The notes: generated by a model not told the origin, from the sequence alone. A DNA stretch of 6,037 nucleotides from Dehalococcoidia bacterium (GCA_022823105.1 JAJDXU010000447.1:1-6037); one strand, 5' to 3'; shown: positions 1 through 6,037, counted from the first letter of the stretch. Made by a program: numbers and translations.

Positions 1-366
1 ATAGGTAGCCGCCTCGATTCGGGTCAAGAAAACCGATCGCAGTTCGCCCGGTTTTCGCCTTGTGGACGTGAGCGTGGAGGCAGTAACTTTGGGAACACCG
101 GGACACTTCATCCACCCGCTTCGTGGCGCCAATATCAGCGCGGCCGACCTGCCATCGTAAAATGCCTCTCTACCCTTGCAGACGCCCACCTCTTGGAAAC
201 GTGCCGGCGGAGGCCGCTCCTTGGGCATCCTCGCTCCATTTCGACGGGCGTGCCCACTCGTGCGCAGGCGTTTTGGCTGGAAACGTCATTGCGCGTCCGC
301 CAGGGGCCGACGCGCAACGGCAACGGCGATTTTGACAAGGCCCGGTCCAGCGACACTCCTCAGTTG

Positions 367-383
367 CCCCTGCCCTCCCTCCC
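367..383 (-). other. G-quadruplex-forming motif
   Basis: Read on the minus strand, this segment is GGGAGGGAGGGCAGGGG: four G-tracts of at least three G separated by loops of 1, 1 and 2 bases. Short loops of this kind are known to give very stable quadruplexes, and the C-rich plus strand could form an i-motif. It sits in non-coding DNA about 530 bp upstream of the CoA-transferase pair. The motif is read directly from the sequence; any role in transcription or replication is inference. Confidence 0.75.
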
Positions 384-571
384 TCCGCCTTTACCATCAA
401 ACTACGTGAACGTCTGCATCCAACCCGTCGTCCTACCCTGATCGGTCCCATGCCATACTCCAAACGCCGCTGCACCAGAACCGCTCACCCGCCCGCGAAA
501 ACCACAATTATCGCCGCCAAAACCGCGCTTTCCGCCCCCATGACCCATCCCAACGCCCTACTCAAATGCGC

Positions 572-593
572 GGACGTGAGCGGAAATGAGCGG
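572..593 (+). repeat. Short direct repeats, possible operator
   Basis: The 7-mer TGAGCGG occurs at 577-583 and again at 587-593, a 10-base period that puts both copies on the same helix face. The overlapping 11-mer GGACGTGAGCG (572-582) also occurs exactly at 64-74, and a near copy (ACGTGAACG) lies at 404-412. Repeated words at helical spacing upstream of an operon can be regulator sites. The words are short and chance is a real alternative. Confidence 0.25.
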
Positions 594-835
594 GATTTCC
601 CAAAATCTCCGCCGTCGCCGGTCCTGCCCATCCGGAAATACCGTAGATGCTGCCGCCTCTGGCGGAGGACAATCACGATGCGATCCCACGACCATCTCCC
701 AACTCCGCCGACGCTGCGCCGCCCTCGAGCGCCTCACCCGCGCCCATTGTCGCCGGAACTGTCATCGCGAGTTCGCCTCCATCGCACTTCCTATCGACGA
801 TGACAAACTGGGTACGTGTGAGGGCGGGCCCAAGG

Positions 836-864
836 TTGCCCGTGGCCCCGTCATGGCCTAAACT
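836..864 (+). promoter_or_regulatory. Candidate sigma70-type promoter of the operon
   Basis: TTGCCC (836-841) and TAAACT (859-864) are separated by exactly 17 bases. Each matches four of six bases of the sigma70 consensus. Transcription would begin near 870-872, giving a leader of roughly 45 bases before the ATG at 915. That leader includes a small inverted repeat (CGGGT 884-888 / ACCCG 896-900) just ahead of the ribosome binding site. Position and spacing are good, but the match is modest and the host's sigma factor preference is unknown. Confidence 0.3.
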
Positions 865-902
865 GGCGGCCACAACTGATATTCGGGTTTTGAGTACCCG
901 CC

Positions 903-907
903 GGAGG
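903..907 (+). promoter_or_regulatory. Ribosome binding site of first CoA-transferase
   Basis: GGAGG lies 7 bases before the ATG at 915. An in-frame TGA at 891-893 rules out any further upstream start, so this site fixes the N-terminus. Confidence 0.85.
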
Positions 908-914
908 CTTTCTG

Positions 915-2240
915 ATGCCACTGCCGACCCCGTTGAAAGGTATTCGCGTCGTCGACTTCACCTGGGTCCGCGCCGGCCCATGGGCGGCCCGCTGGCTGGG
1001 CACCCTGGGCGCGGAGGTCATCAAGGTCGAGTGGCCGTTGAACCTCGACACGCTGCGCCAGAACCGTTTCACCGTTCCGCCCGGCGTGGAACCCGGACCC
1101 AACTCCACGGGCCAGTTCGCAGACACCAACGCCAACAAGCGCGGCATCAGTGTCAACACCCGCACCGAGGAAGGGCTGGACTACGTAAAAAGGCTGATTT
1201 CCGTTTCGGACGTGGTGATCGAGAACTTCAGCAGCCGGATCATGCAGCGCTGGGGCCTCGGCTATGAACAGCTCAGGAAGATCCGTCCCGACATCATCTA
1301 CGTGTCCATGGCCGGATTCGGTCATACCGGGCGCTACCACTGGTACGGCACCATGGGTCCGGCGGCGCAGGCCCTCAGCGGCCTGACGCACCTTTCCGGC
1401 CTGCCCGGCGCTCCGCCGGCTGGCTGGGGCTGGTCCTACCTGGACGACACCGGCGGCATGTACGGCGCGATCAGCGCCCTCACCGCCCTGCGCCACCGCT
1501 CCGCCACCGGCAAGGGCCAGCACGTTGACCTCTCCCAGATGATCACGGGCATTACCCTCACCGGGCCGGCCTTCCTGGACAAGACCGTGAACGGGCGCAA
1601 GGCCCGGCGCGAGGGGTTCCCGCCCGGCAACCGCACGGTCTGGCCCGGCGCCGAGGTGGTCAACAACTATCGTGGCCCCATCGCCGCGCCGCACAACGCC
1701 TACCGGACTTCCCCTGAGGGTTACAACGACTGGGCCGTGATCGCCTGTTTGTCCGACGATGAGTGGCACAGCCTGGTCAAGCTGATGGGAAGCCCCAACT
1801 GGGCCGACGATCGCTTCGATACCATCGAACGCCGCCTGGATCACCAGGAGGAGATGGACGAGCACATCGAAAAGTGGACCAAAACGATGGGCAAGTACGA
1901 GCTCACCGAGAAATGCCAGGCCGCCGGCATTCGCGCCATGGCCGTGCAGAGCAGTCAGGACCGCGTGGACAACGACCCGCAACTGCGCCACCGGGACATG
2001 TACGTGCCCATGGATCACCCCATGCTGGGCCCGTGGAAGTTCCAGAACGCTCCCTTCAAGATGTCCAAATCGCCAGCGCGCATCGCCAGTCCTCCGCCGT
2101 TGATCGGCCAGCACAACCGTGAGGTGCTTGAGGACCTGCTGGGCGCCACCCACGATGAGGTGCTCGACGGCTACGAGAACGGCATTTTCTGGCCCAACAC
2201 CATGGACCGCTACCCATACATCGAGGAGGCCCTGCGATGA
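915..2240 (+). CDS. Class III CoA-transferase (CaiB/BaiF family), catalytic-type subunit
   Basis: This 441-residue protein should transfer CoA between a thioester donor and a carboxylic acid in the cytoplasm through aspartyl-CoA chemistry. The N-terminus has the family opening GIRVVDFTWVRAGPWAAR (9-26) and LGAEVIKVEWP (31-41). It is followed by NKRGISVN (74-81), DVVIENFSS (99-107) and the TGKGQHVDLS segment (198-207). D177, in YLDDTGGMYG (175-184), sits 15 residues before the L of the following AL pair, exactly as the nucleophile D169 does in formyl-CoA transferase. The C-terminus has the usual PPPLIGQHNREVLEDLLG (393-410). Length is normal for the family (about 400-450). It shares an ATGA overlap with the next gene, a divergent paralogue, so the two are probably co-translated and may form a heteromer. 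The substrate is unknown, and a racemase-like role, also found in this family, is possible but less likely. Confidence 0.93.
   Translation: MPLPTPLKGIRVVDFTWVRAGPWAARWLGTLGAEVIKVEWPLNLDTLRQNRFTVPPGVEPGPNSTGQFADTNANKRGISVNTRTEEGLDYVKRLISVSDVVIENFSSRIMQRWGLGYEQLRKIRPDIIYVSMAGFGHTGRYHWYGTMGPAAQALSGLTHLSGLPGAPPAGWGWSYLDDTGGMYGAISALTALRHRSATGKGQHVDLSQMITGITLTGPAFLDKTVNGRKARREGFPPGNRTVWPGAEVVNNYRGPIAAPHNAYRTSPEGYNDWAVIACLSDDEWHSLVKLMGSPNWADDRFDTIERRLDHQEEMDEHIEKWTKTMGKYELTEKCQAAGIRAMAVQSSQDRVDNDPQLRHRDMYVPMDHPMLGPWKFQNAPFKMSKSPARIASPPPLIGQHNREVLEDLLGATHDEVLDGYENGIFWPNTMDRYPYIEEALR
2223..2229 (+). promoter_or_regulatory. Internal ribosome binding site for second CoA-transferase
   Basis: GAGGAGG lies inside the last codons of the first CoA-transferase gene, 7 bases before the overlapping ATG at 2237. 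It fixes the start of the downstream gene and, with the ATGA stop/start overlap, supports translational coupling and balanced output of the two proteins. Confidence 0.8.
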
Positions 2241-3550
2241 CATCCGCGAACGGGAACCAACAGGACAACTTCGATACCGGCGGCGCACGTCCGGCCGACC
2301 TCAGCCTCCCCGGCGCCCTCGACGGCCTCCGCGTGCTGGAAATCTGCGACGAGAAGGGCCAGTTCTGCGGCAAGCTCATGGCCGACAACGGCGCCGACCT
2401 GATCAAGATCGAGCCGCCCGGCGGCGAGGCCTGCCGCAGCTTCGGTCCCTTCATGGACGACGTCCCCCATCGCGAGCGGAGCCTGTCCTTCTGGCACTAC
2501 AACACCTCCAAGCGAGGCATCACTCTGAACCTCGAAACGCCGCAGGGCCAGGACATCTTCAAGCGCCTGGCCGCAAGCGCCGACATCGTGCTGGAGAGCC
2601 GCAAGCCCGGATACCTGGAATCCCTGGGCCTGGGATACGAGACGCTGTCCGCCGACAACCCCGGCCTGATCATGTGCTCGCTCACGCCCTACGGACAGAC
2701 CGGCCCCTGGCGCGACTACGTCAGCAGCGACATCACCCAGATGGCCGGCGGCGGTCAGATGGCGTCCTCCGGCTACGACGATATCGACGTGCCCAACCCG
2801 CCACCGATTGCCCCCGGTGGCGGCAACTCGTGGCACATCGGGGCGCACTACGCCTACATAGGCATCATGGCGGCGCTGTATTACCGCTTCCTGGCCGGTG
2901 AGGGCCAGTACATCGACGCGTCCATTCACGAGGCTTGCGCTCTCACCACGGAGGGCGCAATCGCGATTTACCTGTCCACCGGCGAGGTGGTGCAGCGGCA
3001 CACCGGCCGCCACGCGGCCCCCGACATGTCTCCGGCAATCCAGTTCCCCACCGGCGACGGCGGCTGGCTGAACACCACCCGCTCCGGCACCAACCTGACG
3101 CCGGCGCGCCTCAAGCTACTGGCGGAGTGGTTCGACCAATCCGGCATGGCTGAAGACCTGACCGACGAGCGCTACCAGGACCCTGAGGTCATCGCCGCCG
3201 AAAACGACCACATCGTCCAGGTGATGAAGGACTTCTTCATGAACTCCACGCTCATGGACTCGTTCCACGGCGGGCAGCAGCGCGACTTCCCGTGGGGAGC
3301 CATTCGCACCATGGACGAGATCGTCGGCGACGACCACCTGGAGGATCGCGAGTTTTTCAAGGAAGTGGAGCACCCTGAACTCGGCCGCACTTTCACATAC
3401 CCCGGTCCGGCCATGCTGTTCAACGGTTCTCCGTGGCGCATCAGCCGGCGCGCGCCGCTCATCGGGGAGCACAACTCCGAAATCCTCCAAGGCGAGCTCG
3501 GCCTGACCAACTCCCAGATGTTGCTCTACGCTGAGGGAGGCGTGATCTGA
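2237..3550 (+). CDS. Class III CoA-transferase (CaiB/BaiF family) lacking the usual catalytic Asp
   Basis: This 437-residue protein is plainly a CaiB/BaiF-family member: GLRVLEICDEKGQFCGKLMA (30-49), NGADLIKIEPPGG (51-63), NTSKRGITLNLE (89-100), SLTPYGQTGPWRDY (148-161), GEGQYIDASI (221-230) and APLIGEHNSEIL (406-417) all match family blocks. It carries an extra N-terminal segment of about 25 polar residues ahead of the first block. Counting back from the conserved GxGQ and AL motifs without gaps, the column holding D177 in the upstream paralogue and D169 in formyl-CoA transferase is W199, within GGGNSWHIGAHYAY (194-207), with H200 next. The nucleophile therefore appears to be missing, although the fold looks complete and the frame is intact. 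The gene overlaps its partner by ATGA. The likely role is the non-nucleophilic partner of a heteromeric CoA-transferase; an independent enzyme with different chemistry is the alternative. Confidence 0.9.
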   Translation: MTSANGNQQDNFDTGGARPADLSLPGALDGLRVLEICDEKGQFCGKLMADNGADLIKIEPPGGEACRSFGPFMDDVPHRERSLSFWHYNTSKRGITLNLETPQGQDIFKRLAASADIVLESRKPGYLESLGLGYETLSADNPGLIMCSLTPYGQTGPWRDYVSSDITQMAGGGQMASSGYDDIDVPNPPPIAPGGGNSWHIGAHYAYIGIMAALYYRFLAGEGQYIDASIHEACALTTEGAIAIYLSTGEVVQRHTGRHAAPDMSPAIQFPTGDGGWLNTTRSGTNLTPARLKLLAEWFDQSGMAEDLTDERYQDPEVIAAENDHIVQVMKDFFMNSTLMDSFHGGQQRDFPWGAIRTMDEIVGDDHLEDREFFKEVEHPELGRTFTYPGPAMLFNGSPWRISRRAPLIGEHNSEILQGELGLTNSQMLLYAEGGVI

Positions 3551-3557
3551 CGCATTG

Positions 3558-3593
3558 GGAGGCTTTGGCGGCAATTCAGTCAGAGCAGCCTCC
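3558..3593 (+). repeat. Inverted repeat downstream of the CoA-transferase pair
   Basis: GGAGGCT (3558-3564) is the perfect reverse complement of AGCCTCC (3587-3593), with a 22-base loop. It begins 7 bases after the TGA of the second CoA-transferase gene and abuts a second hairpin. It could help form a terminator or mRNA 3'-end structure, but the large loop makes it weak on its own. Confidence 0.35.
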
Positions 3594-3621
3594 ATGAAGT
3601 GAGGATTCACTTTCATTATTT
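3594..3621 (+). terminator. Candidate weak terminator hairpin
   Basis: ATGAAGTGA (3594-3602) pairs with TCACTTTCAT (3607-3616) across a GGAT loop, giving nine pairs with one bulged T. It is followed by TATTT. The stem is AT-rich and the U tract is interrupted, so termination would probably be partial. It may separate the CoA-transferase pair from the amidohydrolase gene or tune read-through into it. Confidence 0.35.
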
Positions 3622-3677
3622 CCGGATGAACAGATGTAAGGCGAGCCGAAACAGTCCGACGACTTCATGACATTGCC

Positions 3678-3684
3678 GGGGAGG
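3678..3684 (+). promoter_or_regulatory. Ribosome binding site deciding the amidohydrolase start
   Basis: GGGGAGG ends 9 bases before the ATG at 3694. The upstream in-frame ATG at 3667 has no purine-rich site before it. The ATG at 3685 directly abuts this one, and the ATG at 3706 is 21 bases away. The site therefore favours 3694. Confidence 0.7.
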
Positions 3685-3693
3685 ATGCGACGT

Positions 3694-4851
3694 ATGAGAA
3701 ACGGCATGAAAGTCTACGATTCCGACACTCACGTAACCGCCACCGCAGAGAGCCTGGAGCTTTATCTGCCTTCGACGGTCAAGGAGCTGCTTTCCGACGC
3801 CGAGAGGTACAAATCTCCCATCCGCCGGACTTCGGCGGGCTCCACTCTCGAGCCTCCATACGCCCATCGCTTCAGCCTGGGCAGCGGGGGCGGTGGCTGG
3901 GGTTCGGACGCGCCGCGCACCCTGGGACAGGCCGAACCCGACCAGAATACGGAGCGCCGACCCCAGAAGTTTATGGGCGCCAAACTCCCCGCCGCCGACG
4001 GCGAATGGGTCGCCGCGAGCCGCCTGCGGGACATGGACGAAGAAGGGGTCGACGTGCAACTCATGGTCCCCGGCGTGCCACGGGGACATCAGGACCGCGC
4101 CGTGGACCTGGAGTTCATCCGGGCCAACCACCGGTTCCTGAACGACTTCTGCGGCGTCGCCCCACATCGCCTCAAGGCCCTGCTCACGCTGGATGCCCGT
4201 TTTATCGAAGAATCGGCAGAGGAGATCAGGACGTGGGGCAACAGCGCCTGGGCCGTCGGGATCTGGCTGAACCTCCCACTGGACTATCCTCTAGACCATC
4301 CCGATCTGCATCCGATCTGGCGCGCGGTGGAAGACGAGGGACTGTGCGTGGTGCACCACTCCTTCTCAGGAGGCTACCCCGGATACCGGGACCTCTGGCA
4401 AAACCCGTTCATGGGGCGTACAGCATCGCATCCGTGGGGCGCAATGCGCGCGGTGGCATCGTTCCTGGGCGCGGGTCTCATGGACCAATATCCGCACATC
4501 CGCTTCTCCATCTTGGAGTCCGGTTTCGGCTGGCTGCCCTTCTGGGCCGCACGCATGCAGGACCAAATTGAGTACATGGGCTACGTGCCGGACCTCAAGC
4601 ACACCATGGCCGAATATATGGGCAGCGGTCGCTTCTTCGCGTCCATCGTGCTCCACGAGGGGCCGGAAATGGTCCGGATGGTGTCCGACATGATGGGCAG
4701 GCAGTTGCTGATGTACAGTTCCGACTACCCCCATCCGGAGACCCGTTTCCCCGGATCAGTGGACCTTGTCATGGGTTGGGAGGCCCTGGATCAAGACCTC
4801 TTGCAGAGGATCATGTGGGACAACGCGGTCGCGTGTTTCGGTGAGCCATAG
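3694..4851 (+). CDS. Amidohydrolase-2 family metal-dependent hydrolase or decarboxylase
   Basis: The protein is 385 residues from the ATG at 3694, which has the best ribosome binding site; 394 residues from 3667 is possible. It fits the TIM-barrel amidohydrolase-related family (PF04909), which includes non-oxidative decarboxylases such as ACMSD and gamma-resorcylate decarboxylase as well as hydrolases. Landmarks from M1 at 3694 are YDSDTHV (8-14, first metal-site strand, with DxH in place of the classical HxH), RDMDEEGVDVQLMVPG (112-127), CVVHHSF (218-224, candidate metal His), RFSILESGFGWLPFW (270-284) and YSSDYPHPE (341-349, candidate catalytic/metal Asp 344). A WDNAVACFG end motif (375-383) closes it. 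A Gly-rich loop (63-69) lies near the N-terminus. No signal peptide is seen, so it is probably cytoplasmic. It lies on the same strand as the CoA-transferase pair after a short gap with hairpins, so it may be co-expressed. The reaction and substrate are not determined. Confidence 0.88.
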   Translation: MRNGMKVYDSDTHVTATAESLELYLPSTVKELLSDAERYKSPIRRTSAGSTLEPPYAHRFSLGSGGGGWGSDAPRTLGQAEPDQNTERRPQKFMGAKLPAADGEWVAASRLRDMDEEGVDVQLMVPGVPRGHQDRAVDLEFIRANHRFLNDFCGVAPHRLKALLTLDARFIEESAEEIRTWGNSAWAVGIWLNLPLDYPLDHPDLHPIWRAVEDEGLCVVHHSFSGGYPGYRDLWQNPFMGRTASHPWGAMRAVASFLGAGLMDQYPHIRFSILESGFGWLPFWAARMQDQIEYMGYVPDLKHTMAEYMGSGRFFASIVLHEGPEMVRMVSDMMGRQLLMYSSDYPHPETRFPGSVDLVMGWEALDQDLLQRIMWDNAVACFGEP

Positions 4852-4955
4852 CGCTTGCTCCATCCGTCAGAGCGAATCCAAAGCTATCAAGGCATCGTCC
4901 CGCAGCATAAACCCTCTGCCGCCGTCATGAGCTCGCCGCGGTTGCTCTCTGCAAA

Positions 4956-4997
4956 CAACAGGGTGTGGCACGGAGTTGATGCCACACCCTCACGTTG
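4956..4997 (-). terminator. Hairpin terminator between convergent genes
   Basis: AGGGTGTGGCA (4960-4970) and TGCCACACCCT (4980-4990) form a perfect 11-bp stem with a 9-base loop. CAAC (4956-4959) can add four pairs with GTTG (4994-4997) across a 3-base bulge. On the minus strand the core stem begins 21 bases past the amidase stop and is followed by a T-rich GTTGTTTG, so it best serves the amidase gene. It may also stop plus-strand transcripts leaving the amidohydrolase gene, where the following bases are less T-rich. Confidence 0.7.
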
Positions 4998-5011
4998 ATC
5001 TTTCCGCGGCA

Positions 5012-6037
5012 CTAGCCGACGAACAGGTCCTCCGGTAAAAACGCAGATACCGTATAGTTGGGCACGTCCACCACGTTGCTCACCTTCAGGTCCACCGCCA
5101 CGCTGCAGATCACGTAGGCCTGGTTGCGGCTGAAGCCGCGCTCCTGCAGCAGGTCGATCATGTTCAGAATCGCGTTGCGGCACGCCAGGGTCACGTTTTC
5201 TCCGTCGTTCACGCCGTCGTCGGTCACCGGCATCCCCATCGTCGCGATGAACCGTCGCGGCGCAGCCCACTCGGGCGCTATGTAATAGTCCTCCCGGCTG
5301 AAACGTGGCCACCGGATATTGTGCCGCTCTGCCTCTCCCTTCAGCACCCGGAACCGCACGGTACAGGTCGCGCCCATCTCCACGGCCGTCACGCAGACCT
5401 CGCCGTCTCCCTGCGCGAAATGTCCGTCACCGGTAGAGAACAACGCCCCGTCAACGGCCACCGGGAGAAACAGCTTGGCGCCCGTGGAAAGCTGCTTCAC
5501 GTCAAAGTTTCCGCCGTTCTCCCGGGGTGGCAGCGTGCGGATGCCATGGGTCGCTCCCGCGCCGGACGCGGGAACCGCGCCGGCTGCGTCGGGCGGCAGA
5601 GCCACGCCGCCGCGCTCGGCCAACTCCGCCTCCCGTCGCGTCCATTCCTCCAGCTGCGCGTGGGACGGCGCAACACCCGAAACGCCCATGAACGACGCCC
5701 CCGGTACCCGCACGCCCGGTATCTGCTCTGACGTCGCGTATCCATCGGCAATGTTCCAGTGCACCATGAAGGGGTCGGTGAAAACGTCGCGCAGGAACCC
5801 AAACCCGGGGAAGATCACGCTGAACGCGTAGGGCTGCGGTTGAATGTCTACGAACTCAATCTCCAGCAGGTCGCCCGGCTCCGCGCCCTTGACGGCCACC
5901 GGCCCGGTCAACGGATGGATCACGCCGGCGTCCATGCCCCCAAAATCCGCCTCGGTGACGCCCGGGCGCATCTGGCCGTCGAAGGCGTCCCGCGTTTCCA
6001 TCACCACCTCCTCTCCCTCGTCCACTTCCACCACCGG
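5012..6037 (-). CDS. Acetamidase/formamidase family protein (5' end outside window)
   Basis: 341 residues are visible; the stop is TAG at 5014-5012. The frame remains open to the right edge and begins with PVVEVDEGEEVVMETRDA, a block normally found some 20-30 residues into these proteins, so the true start is outside the window and the GTG codons at the edge are not starts. Family (FmdA/AmdA, PF03069) blocks, counted from the codon at 6037, are GPVAVKGAEPGDLLEIEF (45-62), VPGASFMGVSGVAPS (111-125), PPRENGGNFDVKQL (170-183) and the hallmark GDGHFAQGDGEVCVTAVEM (203-221). These enzymes hydrolyse short amides such as formamide or acetamide to the acid and ammonia in the cytoplasm. An Ala/Glu/Arg-rich segment (about 126-165) between the second and third blocks matches the longer formamidase-like branch. 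It converges on the amidohydrolase gene, with a hairpin between them, and so is a separate transcription unit. Natural substrate specificity cannot be read from the sequence. Confidence 0.92.
   Translation of the reverse strand, partial: PVVEVDEGEEVVMETRDAFDGQMRPGVTEADFGGMDAGVIHPLTGPVAVKGAEPGDLLEIEFVDIQPQPYAFSVIFPGFGFLRDVFTDPFMVHWNIADGYATSEQIPGVRVPGASFMGVSGVAPSHAQLEEWTRREAELAERGGVALPPDAAGAVPASGAGATHGIRTLPPRENGGNFDVKQLSTGAKLFLPVAVDGALFSTGDGHFAQGDGEVCVTAVEMGATCTVRFRVLKGEAERHNIRWPRFSREDYYIAPEWAAPRRFIATMGMPVTDDGVNDGENVTLACRNAILNMIDLLQERGFSRNQAYVICSVAVDLKVSNVVDVPNYTVSAFLPEDLFVG

Larger units (their letters stand above)
1..914. other. Long intergenic region, no convincing gene
   Basis: No credible protein gene was found here on either strand. 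Frame 1 on the plus strand stays open from the left edge to a TGA at 439-441 (146 codons). Its third codon positions are close to evenly mixed, unlike the strongly G/C-ending codons of the four real genes, and its product is rich in Pro, Arg and Ser with no recognisable domain. The remaining open frames overlap each other and look like GC-driven chance. From about 340 to 800 the plus strand is C-rich. The stretch holds the G-quadruplex motif, repeated short words and promoter candidate listed separately. A degraded gene, a small RNA or a long regulatory leader cannot be excluded. Confidence 0.6.

Noticed and set aside
1..441. Plus-strand frame open from the left edge, possible 3' end of a gene
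   Set aside because: Third codon positions are near evenly mixed, unlike the real genes here. The product is Pro/Arg/Ser-rich with no domain. It is kept only as an open question in the intergenic entry.
653..665. CCGCC-TCT-GGCGG small inverted repeat
   Set aside because: A five-pair stem with a three-base loop and no T tract is expected by chance in GC-rich DNA.
647..1267. 206-codon plus-strand frame overlapping the start of the first CoA-transferase
   Set aside because: Its second half runs out of frame through conserved CaiB coding sequence and its first half lacks any recognisable motif or ribosome binding site.
858..2288. 476-codon open frame on the minus strand opposite the first CoA-transferase
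   Set aside because: It is the antisense shadow of a GC-rich gene. Its product has no recognisable domain, while the plus-strand protein matches the CaiB/BaiF family throughout.
2210..3013. 267-codon minus-strand frame opposite the second CoA-transferase
   Set aside because: Antisense shadow with no recognisable motifs, lying wholly over well-supported family blocks on the plus strand.
3612..3640. Possible promoter TTCATT-N17-TGTAAG before the amidohydrolase
   Set aside because: The -35 matches only three of six consensus bases and overlaps the hairpin arm, which is too weak to call.
3667..3693. ATG at 3667 as start of the amidohydrolase
   Set aside because: No ribosome binding site precedes it. 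GGGGAGG at 3678-3684 is correctly spaced for 3694, and the family homology begins only after the later start.
6029..6034. GTG codons at the right edge as the start of the amidase
   Set aside because: The frame stays open to the edge, and the residues here match an internal family block usually preceded by 20-30 residues, so the gene is truncated by the window.

Overview
The window is GC-rich bacterial DNA carrying four protein genes and a non-coding stretch of about 0.9 kb at the left end. Base usage, strong GGAGG-type ribosome binding sites, and the mix of class III CoA-transferases, an amidohydrolase-2 protein and a formamidase-type amidase suggest a GC-rich environmental bacterium. A Chloroflexota (Dehalococcoidia/SAR202-like) or proteobacterial/actinobacterial source would fit. 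This is an impression from gene style only; no marker gene is present.

Layout. Bases 1-914 hold no convincing gene. They contain a four-tract G-quadruplex motif on the minus strand (367-383), a short repeated word around 64-74 and 572-593, and a plausible sigma70-type promoter (836-864). Two class III (CaiB/BaiF) CoA-transferase genes follow on the plus strand (915-2240 and 2237-3550). They overlap by ATGA and are probably translationally coupled. A 116-143 bp gap (depending on the downstream start) with two inverted repeats separates them from a plus-strand amidohydrolase-family gene (best start 3694, end 4851). A strong hairpin (4956-4997) lies between this gene and a convergent minus-strand acetamidase/formamidase gene (5012-6037), whose 5' end lies beyond the right edge.

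How they may work together. The CoA-transferase pair probably moves CoA from a donor thioester to a carboxylic acid. The first protein keeps the Asp expected to be the catalytic nucleophile (D177). In the second, the same alignment column is occupied by Trp (W199), followed by His. This suggests a heteromeric enzyme with one catalytic and one supporting subunit, as in known two-subunit class III transferases. The amidohydrolase could hydrolyse or decarboxylate a related intermediate. The convergent amidase could release ammonia from a small amide. The substrate cannot be read from the sequence. No mobile element, CRISPR array, tRNA or rRNA was seen, and nothing here is clearly a wholly new system. 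The most distinctive feature is the asymmetric CoA-transferase pair.
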